Positions 34,348 through 43,562 are shown, counted from the stretch's first letter. The stretch is 64,000 nucleotides of DNA from Claveliimonas ammoniilytica (GCF_025567415.1 NZ_JAOQJV010000010.1:21837-85836), one strand, 5' to 3'. Numbers and translations are program-made. Notes: generated by a model not told the origin, from the letters alone.

Positions 34348-35532
34348 ATGAAAAAGAAAGCGATTATATTTGGAGCGGGTAAGATTGCGAGAGGATTTAT
34401 CGGACAATTACTTTATCTTAGTGATTTTGAAATTACCTTTGTAGATGTATTTGAACCAATTGTAAATGTGTTGAATGAAAAGAAACAGTATCATGTACAT
34501 GTACTCGGAGATGAATCATTAGACAGTGATGTTACAGGTATTCAGGCATTTACATACGATTCTAAAAAAGAGATTTACGATGAGTTCTACAAAGCAGATC
34601 TGGCATTTGTATCTGTAGGTGGCAATCACCTTCCGGCAGCAGCTCAGAGTGTTGCAGATATTATCAACACATATGGAGCGCAGAAAGTAGTGAAGAACAT
34701 TATCGTATGTGAGAACTGGAAAGATGCAGCAGAGACATTTAAGAAGCCGCTGATGGAAGCATTAAACGAAGAAAACTGTAAGATATTTGAAGAATATGTG
34801 GGAATCTCAGAAGCTGTACTGATGCGTACTGCTACACAGCCGGATGAAGAACTGGCTAAGAAGTATCCACAGGATGTATGGGTACAGAATTTCTGGTATC
34901 TGCCAATTGATAAGTCGAGGTTAAAAGGCGAGATCCCGGAGATCAAGAGTGTAGAATTGATGGATCATTTTGGTAATTTCCTGACACAGAAAATGTATAC
35001 CAATAACACGAGCAATGCTGTTATTGCATACACAGGATATTTACTTGGATATGATATTCTTGCAGATGCAGCTAACAGCCCGGAAATCCAGAAGCTTCTG
35101 GACAGTGCATACAAAGAGATCAATCAGACACTGGAAGCAGAGCTTGGTGTAGATCCGGCGCAACAGGAAGCATTTGCTAAGAAAGCAAGAGCAAAATACT
35201 GTGACAAAGTCATCGTGGACAAGGTTATCCGTCATGCAAAAGATCCGATCCGTAAGCTTGGGCCGCAGGATCGTCTGGTAGCACCTTGTCGTATGGCATT
35301 GAAGCATGGCATTTATCCGAAGACATTAATCGATACCATTGCAAAGGCACTGTATTTTGATGAACCGACAGATGAATCAGCTATGAAACTGAAAGAGATG
35401 CGTCAGACACACGGCATTGAATATGTACTTCAGAATGTATGCGAGATGGATAAAGACGAGCCATTATATGCAGAAGTATTAAAATCTGTAGAAGAATTAA
35501 AAGAGCAGGGGATGGTGAAAGGACATGAGTAA
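34348..35532 (+). CDS. mannitol dehydrogenase-family protein, first copy
   Basis: Polyol-specific long-chain dehydrogenase (MtlD/UxaB/UxuB superfamily) with an N-terminal Rossmann fold (IIFGAGKIARGFIG, 5-18) and an all-helical C-terminal domain. The catalytic signature of the family, K-x4-N-x2-H, reads KMYTNNTSN: Lys and Asn are kept but His is Asn. Length 394 is near the MtlD norm (382). The ATG at 34348 has TTGGAGG upstream; an earlier in-frame ATG at 34303 lies in the terminator region. Its stop overlaps the start of the next gene. Likely oxidises or reduces an alditol or aldonate 6-phosphate. Confidence 0.85.
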   Translation: MKKKAIIFGAGKIARGFIGQLLYLSDFEITFVDVFEPIVNVLNEKKQYHVHVLGDESLDSDVTGIQAFTYDSKKEIYDEFYKADLAFVSVGGNHLPAAAQSVADIINTYGAQKVVKNIIVCENWKDAAETFKKPLMEALNEENCKIFEEYVGISEAVLMRTATQPDEELAKKYPQDVWVQNFWYLPIDKSRLKGEIPEIKSVELMDHFGNFLTQKMYTNNTSNAVIAYTGYLLGYDILADAANSPEIQKLLDSAYKEINQTLEAELGVDPAQQEAFAKKARAKYCDKVIVDKVIRHAKDPIRKLGPQDRLVAPCRMALKHGIYPKTLIDTIAKALYFDEPTDESAMKLKEMRQTHGIEYVLQNVCEMDKDEPLYAEVLKSVEELKEQGMVKGHE

Positions 35533-36598
35533 TGTAGTAATTATCGGAGCAGGACAGACCGGAAGAGGTTATCTGAATCGTTTCTTTCAGTCAGAATCCA
35601 TCACATTTCTGGATAAGGATGAAGAGTTGATTCATTCACTGCAGACAGAGCCATGTTATCATGTATCTTTCGGACCTGGTGAGAGAAAACCGCTGGCACT
35701 GGAGAATTACAATGCATATCTGATTGATTCAGAGGACGGCATCCAGGCTATGGCAGACGCAGACCTGATCATGGTAAGTGTTGGTAAGAAGAATCTGAAA
35801 GATGTAGCAGTCAGCTTGAAAAAAGGTCTGGAAGCGCGTACAAAGGATGATATCGATATCCTTACTGCCGAGAATGGTGTTAATGTAAAACAGGATCTGA
35901 TGGAGCTCTGTGAAGATCAGAGAGTACATCTGGCAGAAGCCATTGTATTCTGTACAACCATCGGAGAAAAATGGTCTCTGGATATCCTGAGCCAGAACCT
36001 GGATTATCTGCCATACGATGTAGTAGCACTGGGACATACCCTTCCGTATGAAAATATGGTAGCTGAAGAAAAGTTAGACGTACTGATGCAGAGGAAGATC
36101 TACACATACAACTGTATTTCAGCTGTAGTATCTTACCTTGGATATTATAAGAAATATGAAGTCTACAGTGATGCTGCCAATGATGCTGAGATTGTATCCT
36201 GTATCGAAGGAATCTTAAAGACATTAAATCATTGTATCTGTGAAGAATATCATATTTCAGCCAAAGAGCAGAAGGAATTCTCAGATATGGCAGTTGATAA
36301 ATTCCAGAACAGAAATATTGTAGACAGTATTGAGCGTAATGCAAGAGATGTAGACCGTAAGCTTGGTGCTACCGAGCGAATCATGGCACCACTTGCTATC
36401 GTGCGTAAGCATGACCAGAGCTCACCGGAACTGCTCCTGACAGCAGCCAGTGCATTATATTATGGAAAAATGACCAAGACTCTTCTGAAAACAGAAGCAG
36501 AGTATATTGCAGATCTGCCGGAAGAGTGGCAGAAAGAGATCGTAGAAGATCTGGAAGCACTGGGACAGAAAAAAGACATAGCAGATATACTGAAATAG
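35525..36598 (+). CDS. mannitol dehydrogenase-family protein, second divergent copy
   Basis: A shorter (357-residue) relative of the preceding protein with the same two-domain layout: nucleotide loop VIIGAGQTGRGYLNRFF at 5-21 and a helical C-terminal domain. The catalytic signature reads KIYTYNCIS: Lys and Asn are present, and the His position is Ser. It overlaps the first copy by 8 bases, so translation is coupled and the two may form a heteromer or carry out consecutive steps. Sequence similarity between the two is low. Substrate unknown. Confidence 0.8.
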   Translation: MSNVVIIGAGQTGRGYLNRFFQSESITFLDKDEELIHSLQTEPCYHVSFGPGERKPLALENYNAYLIDSEDGIQAMADADLIMVSVGKKNLKDVAVSLKKGLEARTKDDIDILTAENGVNVKQDLMELCEDQRVHLAEAIVFCTTIGEKWSLDILSQNLDYLPYDVVALGHTLPYENMVAEEKLDVLMQRKIYTYNCISAVVSYLGYYKKYEVYSDAANDAEIVSCIEGILKTLNHCICEEYHISAKEQKEFSDMAVDKFQNRNIVDSIERNARDVDRKLGATERIMAPLAIVRKHDQSSPELLLTAASALYYGKMTKTLLKTEAEYIADLPEEWQKEIVEDLEALGQKKDIADILK

Positions 36599-36616
36599 AT
36601 TATCTCTCCTAGATGT

Positions 36617-36650
36617 AAAAAGAGTCGTGGCGGAAGTCGCGGCTCTTTTT
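36617..36650 (+). terminator. terminator of the PTS operon
   Basis: AAAAGAGTCG-type left arm and CGGCTCTTTTT right arm around GGCGGAAGTC, 19 bases after the last stop codon. Confidence 0.8.
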
Positions 36651-36668
36651 GCAATGGAATCTTCTCTG

Positions 36669-37154
36669 TTATAAAGCTATATTATATTCTATTCCATGTT
36701 CTGTGAAAAATTTCTCCACCCATTTATCAAATGTATGATCAAGTGATTTGTCCAAGGTAAATACTTTCAATGAAGTTCCGGTCACGCAAGTGAGTGTGGA
36801 ACCGTCAAATCGGAAGTTCAGGTATAAGCCCTGCACAGATTCCGGTTGAAAGTCCAACGCATTCTCTGCAATGAGTGTGCGGACGGCATCTGCGGACAGC
36901 GAGAATACAAAGTGAAAGTCCAACGGAGTCCGCTTGCCTTTTATAATAGAAAAGACAAATTCACGAAGTGATTTCCAGGAGCTGTAGGATTCTGCTGGGG
37001 CATCGTCTTCGTAGAAATCGCTGTGAATATAGCCGTCGATAGTGAACTTATTAAAGGTAGTGACCGAGCCTTCGATAAACAGGAAAGAGTCGAATGTCTC
37101 CCGAAGCAGAAGCTCTGCCATGCATTTTTTTGTATTTAAAGTTAAGCTGATCAT
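36669..37154 (-). CDS. conserved hypothetical protein (DUF5721-like)
   Basis: A 161-residue cytoplasmic protein with no signal or membrane segment. It has alternating beta/alpha character, e.g. FDSFLFIEGSVTTFNKFTIDG near 20-40 and a C-terminal DKWVEKFFTEHGIEYN. I recognise it as a Lachnospiraceae-type conserved protein assigned to DUF5721, with no known function. It is convergent with the PTS operon and diverges from rluF. Confidence 0.65.
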   Translation of the reverse strand: MISLTLNTKKCMAELLLRETFDSFLFIEGSVTTFNKFTIDGYIHSDFYEDDAPAESYSSWKSLREFVFSIIKGKRTPLDFHFVFSLSADAVRTLIAENALDFQPESVQGLYLNFRFDGSTLTCVTGTSLKVFTLDKSLDHTFDKWVEKFFTEHGIEYNIAL

Positions 37155-37347
37155 AGAAGTTCTCCATTCCGAATGAAATGATTAAGTGCTAGATAATACT
37201 ATAGCATATGTAACCTCGTGTGAAAAGAGAGAAATGAGTTAAAAACATTGAACCAAATGTAGAAATGCTTTAAAATGAGATATTGAACAATGTGAATTTT
37301 ATATGGAAAATTATTTCTAATATAGTATAGAAGCAAAGGTATAGAAT

Positions 37348-38136
37348 ATGAAGAATCGAATTGAGGAAGAATACAATCGCAGGGAAGTGAAGCCCATCCG
37401 TCTGAATAAGTATATCAGCGATGCAGGCATTTGTTCCCGGCGTGAAGCAGACCGGTTGATCGAAGCCGGTAAAGTGAAGATAGATGGAGTGACGGCATCC
37501 TGCGGCATGAAGGTGTTGCCGAATCAGACAGTGACAGTTGGCAAGAAGGAGATCCGCGGAAAGAATGCCATGGTAGTGCTTGCAGTGAATAAACCGGCGG
37601 GTGTGGTCTGTACGGAAGACATGCGCACGAAGAATAATATCATTCGTTTTCTGGATTATCCGGTACGGGTGACTTATGTAGGACGCTTAGACAAAGATTC
37701 GGAGGGACTGCTTCTGATGACCAATAACGGTGACATCATTAATAAAATGATGCGCGCCGGCAACCGTCATGAGAAGGAATACAAGGTGACTGTGAACAAG
37801 CCGGTGACGGATGAATTTGTGGAACAGATGGCAGCAGGTGTGCATATTCAGGATAAGGAAAAAGGTCTGGATGCAGTGACCAGACCGTGTACGGTAGAGA
37901 AGATTGGAAAATATAAGTTCCGCATCGTACTGACACAGGGACTGAACCGTCAGATCCGCCGGATGAGCGAGGCGCTGGGGTATAAGGTGACAGAGCTTGT
38001 GCGTGTGCGTATTATGAATATCGAACTGGGGAATCTGAAGCGAGGCGAATATCGGAGCCTTACGGATGAGGAACTGAATGAATTATATGAAGAATTGAAA
38101 GGCTCGGAGAATGCGCCGGGCGGAAGAGGAAGATAG
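37348..38136 (+). CDS. rluF: 23S rRNA pseudouridine synthase, RluF-type
   Basis: Modifies a uridine of 23S rRNA (U2604 in E. coli for RluF). It has an N-terminal S4 RNA-binding domain (IRLNKYISDAGICSRREADRLI, 17-38) and the RsuA/RluB/E/F catalytic domain with the active Asp in YVGRLDKDSEGLLLMTN (near 117) and the RAGNRHEKEY segment typical of RluF. Length 262 is normal. A possible GTG/ATG choice is not an issue because the S4 domain starts shortly after the first Met. It precedes ligA by 6 bases, so the two are co-transcribed. Confidence 0.88.
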   Translation: MKNRIEEEYNRREVKPIRLNKYISDAGICSRREADRLIEAGKVKIDGVTASCGMKVLPNQTVTVGKKEIRGKNAMVVLAVNKPAGVVCTEDMRTKNNIIRFLDYPVRVTYVGRLDKDSEGLLLMTNNGDIINKMMRAGNRHEKEYKVTVNKPVTDEFVEQMAAGVHIQDKEKGLDAVTRPCTVEKIGKYKFRIVLTQGLNRQIRRMSEALGYKVTELVRVRIMNIELGNLKRGEYRSLTDEELNELYEELKGSENAPGGRGR

Positions 38137-38142
38137 AAGATT

Positions 38143-40101
38143 ATGAATAATAATACAGATACCAGGAGAATGCAGGAGCTGGTGGAGCTTCTGAACCGGG
38201 CGGCGAAAGCCTATTATCAGGATGCGGACGAGATTATGTCCAATTACGAATATGATGCACTGTATGACGAGCTGCAGGCACTGGAAGCTCAGACCGGAGT
38301 TACGTTGTCTTCCAGTCCGACGGTGAATGTAGGATATGAAGTATTAAGCGAGCTTCCAAAAGAACGGCATCCGAGTCCGATGCTGTCATTGGATAAGACA
38401 AAAGATGTTGCCGGACTGCAGGCATTTGCCGGAGACCAGAAAGTGGTCATGTCCTGGAAGATGGATGGGCTGACCATTGTATTAACCTATCGTGACGGCG
38501 GTCTTGTGAAGGCGGTTACCAGAGGAAATGGTGAAGTTGGCGAGGTTATTACAGCTAACGCCAGAACATTCAAGAATCTGCCGCTGCAGATTCCGTATAA
38601 GGGTGAGCTGGTTCTTCGTGGTGAGGCAGTGATCGGATATAAAGATTTTGAAAAGATTAATGAAGAGATTGCAGAAGTAGATGCCAAATATAAGAATCCG
38701 AGAAATCTGTGCAGCGGATCAGTCCGCCAGTTAAACAGCGAGATCACAGCAAAGCGTAATGTGAAGTTCTACGGATTTGCGCTGGTACAGGCAGAGGGTG
38801 TAGACTTCCATAATTCCAGAGCAGCGCAGTTAGACTGGCTTGCGAGTCAGGGTTTTGAAGTAGTAGAACATATTGTTGTGAGTCGGGAAGAGATACCGAA
38901 TGAAGTTATTAAATTTTCGGAAAAAATCGTGTCGAATGATTTTCCGTCTGACGGACTTGTGTTAATATATGATGATGTAGCATACGGTCAGTCTCTGGGC
39001 AGAACATCGAAGTTTCCGAGAGATTCATTTGCCTTTAAATGGGCAGATGAGACGAGCAAGACGATATTGCGTGAGATTGAATGGAGCCCATCGAGAACAG
39101 GACTGATCAATCCGGTAGCAATCTTTGATCCGGTGGAACTGGAAGGTACGACTGTGAGCCGTGCCAGTGTTCATAATATCAGCATTATGGAAGAATTAGA
39201 GCTTGGTATCGGAGACCAGATCGAGGTCTATAAGGCGAATATGATCATTCCGCAGATTGCAGAGAATCTGACCAGAAGCGGTGTAAAAGACATTCCGAAG
39301 GTCTGTCCGGTGTGCGGAGGTGCCACGGAGATCCGAAGTATCAGTAACGCCAAAGCATTGTATTGCACCAATCCGGAATGTCAGGCGAAGCAGCTGAAGT
39401 CTTACGCATTGTTCGTAAGCCGGGATGCGCTGAACATTGATGGATTGTCGGAAGCTACATTGGAAAAGTTTATAGCCAGAGGTTTTATTCATGATTTCGC
39501 AGACCTGTTTCATCTGGAGCAGCATCGGGAGGAGATCTGTGAGATGGATGGATTTGGTGAGAAGTCGTATAATAACCTGATCGCCAGTGTGGAGAAGGCA
39601 AGAGAGACGACACTGCCGAGACTGATCTACGGACTTGGAATTGCCAATATAGGTCTTGCCAATGCGAAGCTGATCTGCAAGAAAATCGGACACAACCCGG
39701 AGAGGGTTATAGATCTGACCGCAGAAGATCTGGCTGCGATTGATGGAATCGGTGATGTGATCGCAGGTAATTATGTGGCGTATTTTGCAGATGCGGAGCA
39801 CCGGGAATTATTTGAAAAGCTTCTAAAGGAAGTGAAGTTACCGGAAGAACAGGAAGATGTGGGCGAGCAGACATTTGCCGGAATGAACTTTGTGATTACC
39901 GGAAGTGTGGAGCATTTTGCTAACCGTAATGAGGTAAAGGCACTGATTGAATCCAAAGGTGGCAAGGTGACTGGTTCAGTAACATCCAAGACCAATTACC
40001 TGATCAATAATAACGTGGAATCTACATCCTCCAAGAATAAAAAGGCGAAAGATTTGGGTATTCCGATCATTACGGAAGAAGACTTTTTAAGGATGTTATA
40101 A
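38143..40101 (+). CDS. ligA: NAD-dependent DNA ligase
   Basis: Seals nicks in DNA using NAD+. Domains in order: Ia (RAAKAYYQDADEIMSNYEYD), adenylation domain with nucleotide-binding Lys in SWKMDGLTIV near residue 106, OB fold (SPSRTGLINPVAIF, VELEGTTVSRASVHN), a four-Cys zinc finger (CPVCGGATE and YCTNPECQAK), helix-hairpin-helix repeats and a C-terminal BRCT domain with GKVTGSVTSKTNYLI. Length 652 is typical. KMDG instead of the usual KLDG/KIDG is a conservative variation. It lies between rluF and a clpX-like gene in one transcript. Confidence 0.95.
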   Translation: MNNNTDTRRMQELVELLNRAAKAYYQDADEIMSNYEYDALYDELQALEAQTGVTLSSSPTVNVGYEVLSELPKERHPSPMLSLDKTKDVAGLQAFAGDQKVVMSWKMDGLTIVLTYRDGGLVKAVTRGNGEVGEVITANARTFKNLPLQIPYKGELVLRGEAVIGYKDFEKINEEIAEVDAKYKNPRNLCSGSVRQLNSEITAKRNVKFYGFALVQAEGVDFHNSRAAQLDWLASQGFEVVEHIVVSREEIPNEVIKFSEKIVSNDFPSDGLVLIYDDVAYGQSLGRTSKFPRDSFAFKWADETSKTILREIEWSPSRTGLINPVAIFDPVELEGTTVSRASVHNISIMEELELGIGDQIEVYKANMIIPQIAENLTRSGVKDIPKVCPVCGGATEIRSISNAKALYCTNPECQAKQLKSYALFVSRDALNIDGLSEATLEKFIARGFIHDFADLFHLEQHREEICEMDGFGEKSYNNLIASVEKARETTLPRLIYGLGIANIGLANAKLICKKIGHNPERVIDLTAEDLAAIDGIGDVIAGNYVAYFADAEHRELFEKLLKEVKLPEEQEDVGEQTFAGMNFVITGSVEHFANRNEVKALIESKGGKVTGSVTSKTNYLINNNVESTSSKNKKAKDLGIPIITEEDFLRML

Positions 40102-40116
40102 ATTAGGAGAAAACGA

Positions 40117-41559
40117 ATGTCAGAAAAAGATAATATGAATCATAATGAATTGGAAAATGAAGTAGAAAAAGTAGATGACAAGGATGTTGTTGTCGAAGAT
40201 CAGAAGAAAGATGATGATGAATATGAAAAGGTATGCTTCATCTGTCACAGACCGGAAAGCCAGACCGGCAAGATGATGGATCTGCCGAATCATATCAGTG
40301 TGTGTCCGGACTGCATGCAGAAGAGCTTTGATATGATGTCAGGCGGACAGATGGATTACAGCCAGCTTCTGAATATGCCGGGAGTGCAGATGTTCAGTGT
40401 GGATGATCTTGAGAATGTGATCCCAAAGAAGCAAAAGATCAAGAAGAAAAAAGAAGGCGAAGAGCGTAAGCCGATCCTGGATATCAAGGATATTCCGGCA
40501 CCGCATAAGATTAAGGCGAAGCTGGATGACTTTGTAGTAGGACAGGAATATGCCAAGAAAGCAATGTCGGTAGCAGTATATAATCATTACAAACGTGTAG
40601 CAACGGATACGATGGATGATATTGAGATCGAGAAATCTAACATGCTGATGATTGGTCCTACCGGTTGCGGTAAGACATATCTGGTCAAGACACTGGCGAA
40701 ACTTCTTGATGTGCCGCTTGCGATCACGGATGCAACGTCTCTGACTGAAGCGGGCTATATCGGTGATGATATTGAGAGTGTGGTATCCAAGCTTCTGGCG
40801 GCAGCGGATAATGATGTAGAGAAGGCAGAGCAGGGCATTATTTTCATCGATGAGATTGATAAGATTGCCAAGAAAAAGAATACCAGCCAGCGTGATGTCA
40901 GCGGTGAATCCGTTCAGCAGGGCATGCTGAAGTTATTAGAGGGCAGTGAAGTAGAAGTTCCTGTTGGAGCCAACAGCAAGAATGCTATGGTGCCGCTCAC
41001 TACGGTGAATACCAAGAATATCTTATTTATCTGTGGCGGTGCATTTCCGGATCTGGACAATATTATCAAAGAGCGTTTGACCAAACAGGCAACTATTGGA
41101 TTTAATGCAGAGCTGAAAGACAAATATGACCATGACAAGAATATTCTGTCTAAAGTAACGATTGAAGATCTGCGTGCATTTGGTATGATCCCAGAGTTTA
41201 TCGGTCGTCTGCCAATTATATTTACGCTCCAGGGATTGGATGAAGATCTGCTGGTTAAGATTCTCAAAGAGCCTAAGAATGCCATCCTGAAGCAGTATCA
41301 GAAGCTTCTGGCGTTGGATGAAGTAAAGCTGGAATTTGAGGATGATGCGCTTCGTGCAATTGCAGAGAAAGCAGTGAAGAAGAATACAGGAGCCCGTGCA
41401 CTTCGTGCGATCATCGAGGAATTTATGTTGGATATTATGTACGAGATTCCAAAGGATGACAGCATTGGTGAAGTAGTGATCACCCGATCTTATATAGAAG
41501 GAACCGGCGGTCCGGTGATCATGCTGCGCGGTCAGGAACTTCCACAGCTGGAAGGCTAA
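40117..41559 (+). CDS. clpX: ClpX-family AAA+ unfoldase, divergent
   Basis: Hexameric ATPase that unfolds proteins, normally feeding ClpP. A 39-residue acidic extension precedes the zinc domain (Cys 40, 43, 63, 66). A basic KKQKIKKKKEGEERK linker follows (104-118). Walker A GPTGCGKT is at 180-187, pore loop GYIG at 213-216, Walker B GIIFIDEID at 240-248 and the ClpP-docking IGF loop at 327-329. The RKH substrate loop of canonical ClpX is replaced by GANSKNAMVP. With 480 residues it is longer than the usual ~420. No clpP, tig or lon is adjacent, so this may be a second ClpX with its own substrates. Confidence 0.88.
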   Translation: MSEKDNMNHNELENEVEKVDDKDVVVEDQKKDDDEYEKVCFICHRPESQTGKMMDLPNHISVCPDCMQKSFDMMSGGQMDYSQLLNMPGVQMFSVDDLENVIPKKQKIKKKKEGEERKPILDIKDIPAPHKIKAKLDDFVVGQEYAKKAMSVAVYNHYKRVATDTMDDIEIEKSNMLMIGPTGCGKTYLVKTLAKLLDVPLAITDATSLTEAGYIGDDIESVVSKLLAAADNDVEKAEQGIIFIDEIDKIAKKKNTSQRDVSGESVQQGMLKLLEGSEVEVPVGANSKNAMVPLTTVNTKNILFICGGAFPDLDNIIKERLTKQATIGFNAELKDKYDHDKNILSKVTIEDLRAFGMIPEFIGRLPIIFTLQGLDEDLLVKILKEPKNAILKQYQKLLALDEVKLEFEDDALRAIAEKAVKKNTGARALRAIIEEFMLDIMYEIPKDDSIGEVVITRSYIEGTGGPVIMLRGQELPQLEG

Positions 41560-41608
41560 TTATTCAGATACATACTGTATATACATACCTCGTATACTGA
41601 ATTAAAAG

Positions 41609-41803
41609 GTGGCTGTTCAGAACCCCTTAACACAAGAAAAACTGTTATGCCATGCATGCATGAGAATAACAGTTTTTCTTGTGTGCAAGGTGGCTCGAAT
41701 AGAGCCACCGCCCGTACATGAGCAAAATTAGCTGCGTAGCAGTGAGAAAGCACGAATTATCGTGCGATTTTGCGAATGTATGGGCGGGGCTCAGAACAGT
41801 TAC
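41609..41803. repeat. nested-palindrome element (MITE-like or structured RNA)
   Basis: A 195-bp block bounded by inverted repeats: GTGGCTGTTC at 41609-41618 and GAACAGTTAC at 41794-41803, plus CCCC/GGGG inside. Within it lie a perfect 19-bp stem (41630-41648 with 41666-41684), an 8-bp stem GGTGGCTC/GAGCCACC (41689-41709), and a branched unit at 41710-41785. The unit has a 10-bp base stem, a tandem GA/GA internal loop, GCAAAA/TTTTGC, and two terminal hairpins (CTGC/GCAG, GCACGA/TCGTGC). No open frame is present. The 19-bp stem with A and T flanks may also end clpX transcription. Confidence 0.7.
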
Positions 41804-41825
41804 AAAAAGTATATGAGGTGTTTTT

Positions 41826-43532
41826 ATGGATCTGGAAATGTGCAGGGCGCAGATATTGTCGAATGATTATAGGGATTTTATTGTGTCAACGGATGGTGGA
41901 AGGATAAGCCTCCCTGCGCTTCCTGAGGAGGTGTGTTCGCAGGAGGTTGGGGCAGGATATGAGATCGTATATCTGAATAAGAATATTGCGGAACCCATTG
42001 ATTTTGATCGGTATGTGTATAATGCGGTTCCACAGTGTTACGGTCTTTTGGATATGGATGTCATGAACCAGGCAGGGATTAGTCAGGTACAGTATTACCC
42101 AACGCTGAATGTGGCAGGTGAGGGGATTATGATTGGTTTTGTGGATACAGGGATTGATTATACGAACCCGGTGTTTCGTAAGCTGGATGGGAGTACCCGT
42201 ATTGTGAGAATCTGGGATCAGACCATACAGGATGGTTCCGTACCGGATGGATTTTCCTATGGGAGTGAATATACGGAAGAAATGATTAACCAGGCGTTGC
42301 AAAGTGAGAATCCGAAAGTAATCGTACCGTCAGAAGATACCATTACTCATGGGACATTTGTGGCGAGTCTTGCATGCGGAAGTGGAAATGCAGAGAGCAG
42401 ATTCCTTGGTGCGGCACCGGAATCAACGATTGCTATGGTGAAACTGAAGCCTGCCAAGCGCTATCTCAGAGATTTCTACGCGATTGCAGGAGAGTCGGTC
42501 TGCTATCAGGAAAATGATATCATGCTGGGAATCCGGTATCTCAGGAATCTTGCACAGAGGTATCAGATGCCATTGGTGATCTGTCTGGCGGTGGGAACCA
42601 GTTTTGGCGGACACAATGGCAATAATTCGTTGGACTTTATGCTGCAGATCTATGCCAACTCCAGCAATCAGATCATCGTGAGCGGCACCGGAAATGAAGC
42701 GAACCAGAGGCATCATTATCAGGGAAAGATAGAGGCACTTACCGAACGCAGAGAGATTGAACTTCAGGTCGGAACAGGTGTAGATGCATTTTCAATGGAA
42801 CTGTGGGCAGAACTGCCGAATCTGATTGCTGTTTCGGTGATTTCACCATCCGGGGAAGTACTTCCGCGAATCTCCGTCAGGCAGAGTGGCATGTTTTCTT
42901 TTCGCTTTTTGTTTGAACAGACGACGGTGCAGGTATATAATCAGATTTTGTCCAAATTTAACAGTGCACAGCTGATCTTTATGCGTTTTTTAGCGCCAGT
43001 GCCTGGCATCTGGCGGATTGTGGCAGAACCGGTGCGGCTGGCAGATGGGATTTTCCATCTGTGGCTTCCGATGAAGGAGTTCCTGACAGGCAATGTAATC
43101 TTTCTGGAGTCTGATCCGGATACAACGCTTACCGGACCTGGGACAACGAGCTCGGTGATCACAGCAGCCTACTATAATGGAGATGAGAATAGTATTGATA
43201 TTAACTCAGGCAGAGGATATACTAGACTTAATAATGTAAAGCCGGATTTTGCAGTGCCGGGCGTGAATGTGACCGGAGCGTTGCCGGGAGGAAGATTCGC
43301 AGAGCGAAGCGGTTCCAGCATCGGGACAGCGATTGCAGCAGGTGCGAGTGCGCTTTTGCTGGAATGGCTGTTGGAGCAGGAAAAGCGGTCGGCAGGTTAT
43401 GATACGACGCAGCTCAAAGGACTTTTTATATTAGGTGCCAGAAAACGGACAGATATTGAGTATCCAGATAAAGCCTGGGGATATGGTGCATTGGATCTTT
43501 ATGAGACACTGCGGACGATTCGGGAGTTATAA
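41826..43532 (+). CDS. S8-family subtilisin-like protease (Csp-like)
   Basis: Subtilase of 568 residues with a complete triad: Asp107 in GFVDTGIDY, His175 in THGTFVAS and Ser498 in SGSSIGTA. The oxyanion Asn lies in SGTGNEANQ. There is no signal peptide; a short pro-region (about 1-95) precedes the catalytic domain. A jelly-roll-like insert of about 140 residues lies between the oxyanion Asn and the Ser. This layout matches clostridial CspA/B/C germination proteases, so a role in spore germination signalling is the leading guess, but a cortex lytic enzyme gene is not adjacent. The MGFFDD-like gene follows after 30 bases. Confidence 0.85.
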   Translation: MDLEMCRAQILSNDYRDFIVSTDGGRISLPALPEEVCSQEVGAGYEIVYLNKNIAEPIDFDRYVYNAVPQCYGLLDMDVMNQAGISQVQYYPTLNVAGEGIMIGFVDTGIDYTNPVFRKLDGSTRIVRIWDQTIQDGSVPDGFSYGSEYTEEMINQALQSENPKVIVPSEDTITHGTFVASLACGSGNAESRFLGAAPESTIAMVKLKPAKRYLRDFYAIAGESVCYQENDIMLGIRYLRNLAQRYQMPLVICLAVGTSFGGHNGNNSLDFMLQIYANSSNQIIVSGTGNEANQRHHYQGKIEALTERREIELQVGTGVDAFSMELWAELPNLIAVSVISPSGEVLPRISVRQSGMFSFRFLFEQTTVQVYNQILSKFNSAQLIFMRFLAPVPGIWRIVAEPVRLADGIFHLWLPMKEFLTGNVIFLESDPDTTLTGPGTTSSVITAAYYNGDENSIDINSGRGYTRLNNVKPDFAVPGVNVTGALPGGRFAERSGSSIGTAIAAGASALLLEWLLEQEKRSAGYDTTQLKGLFILGARKRTDIEYPDKAWGYGALDLYETLRTIREL

Positions 43533-43562
43533 AACGTATATATACAAGAAAGGATGACAGAG

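Noticed and set aside
41710..41785. Branched fold of about 76 bases that resembles a tRNA cloverleaf
   Set aside because: There is no T-psi-C arm sequence, no anticodon arm and no CCA or 3' acceptor pattern, and it is nested in larger inverted repeats. Treated as part of the palindromic element. No tRNA or rRNA gene was found in the window.
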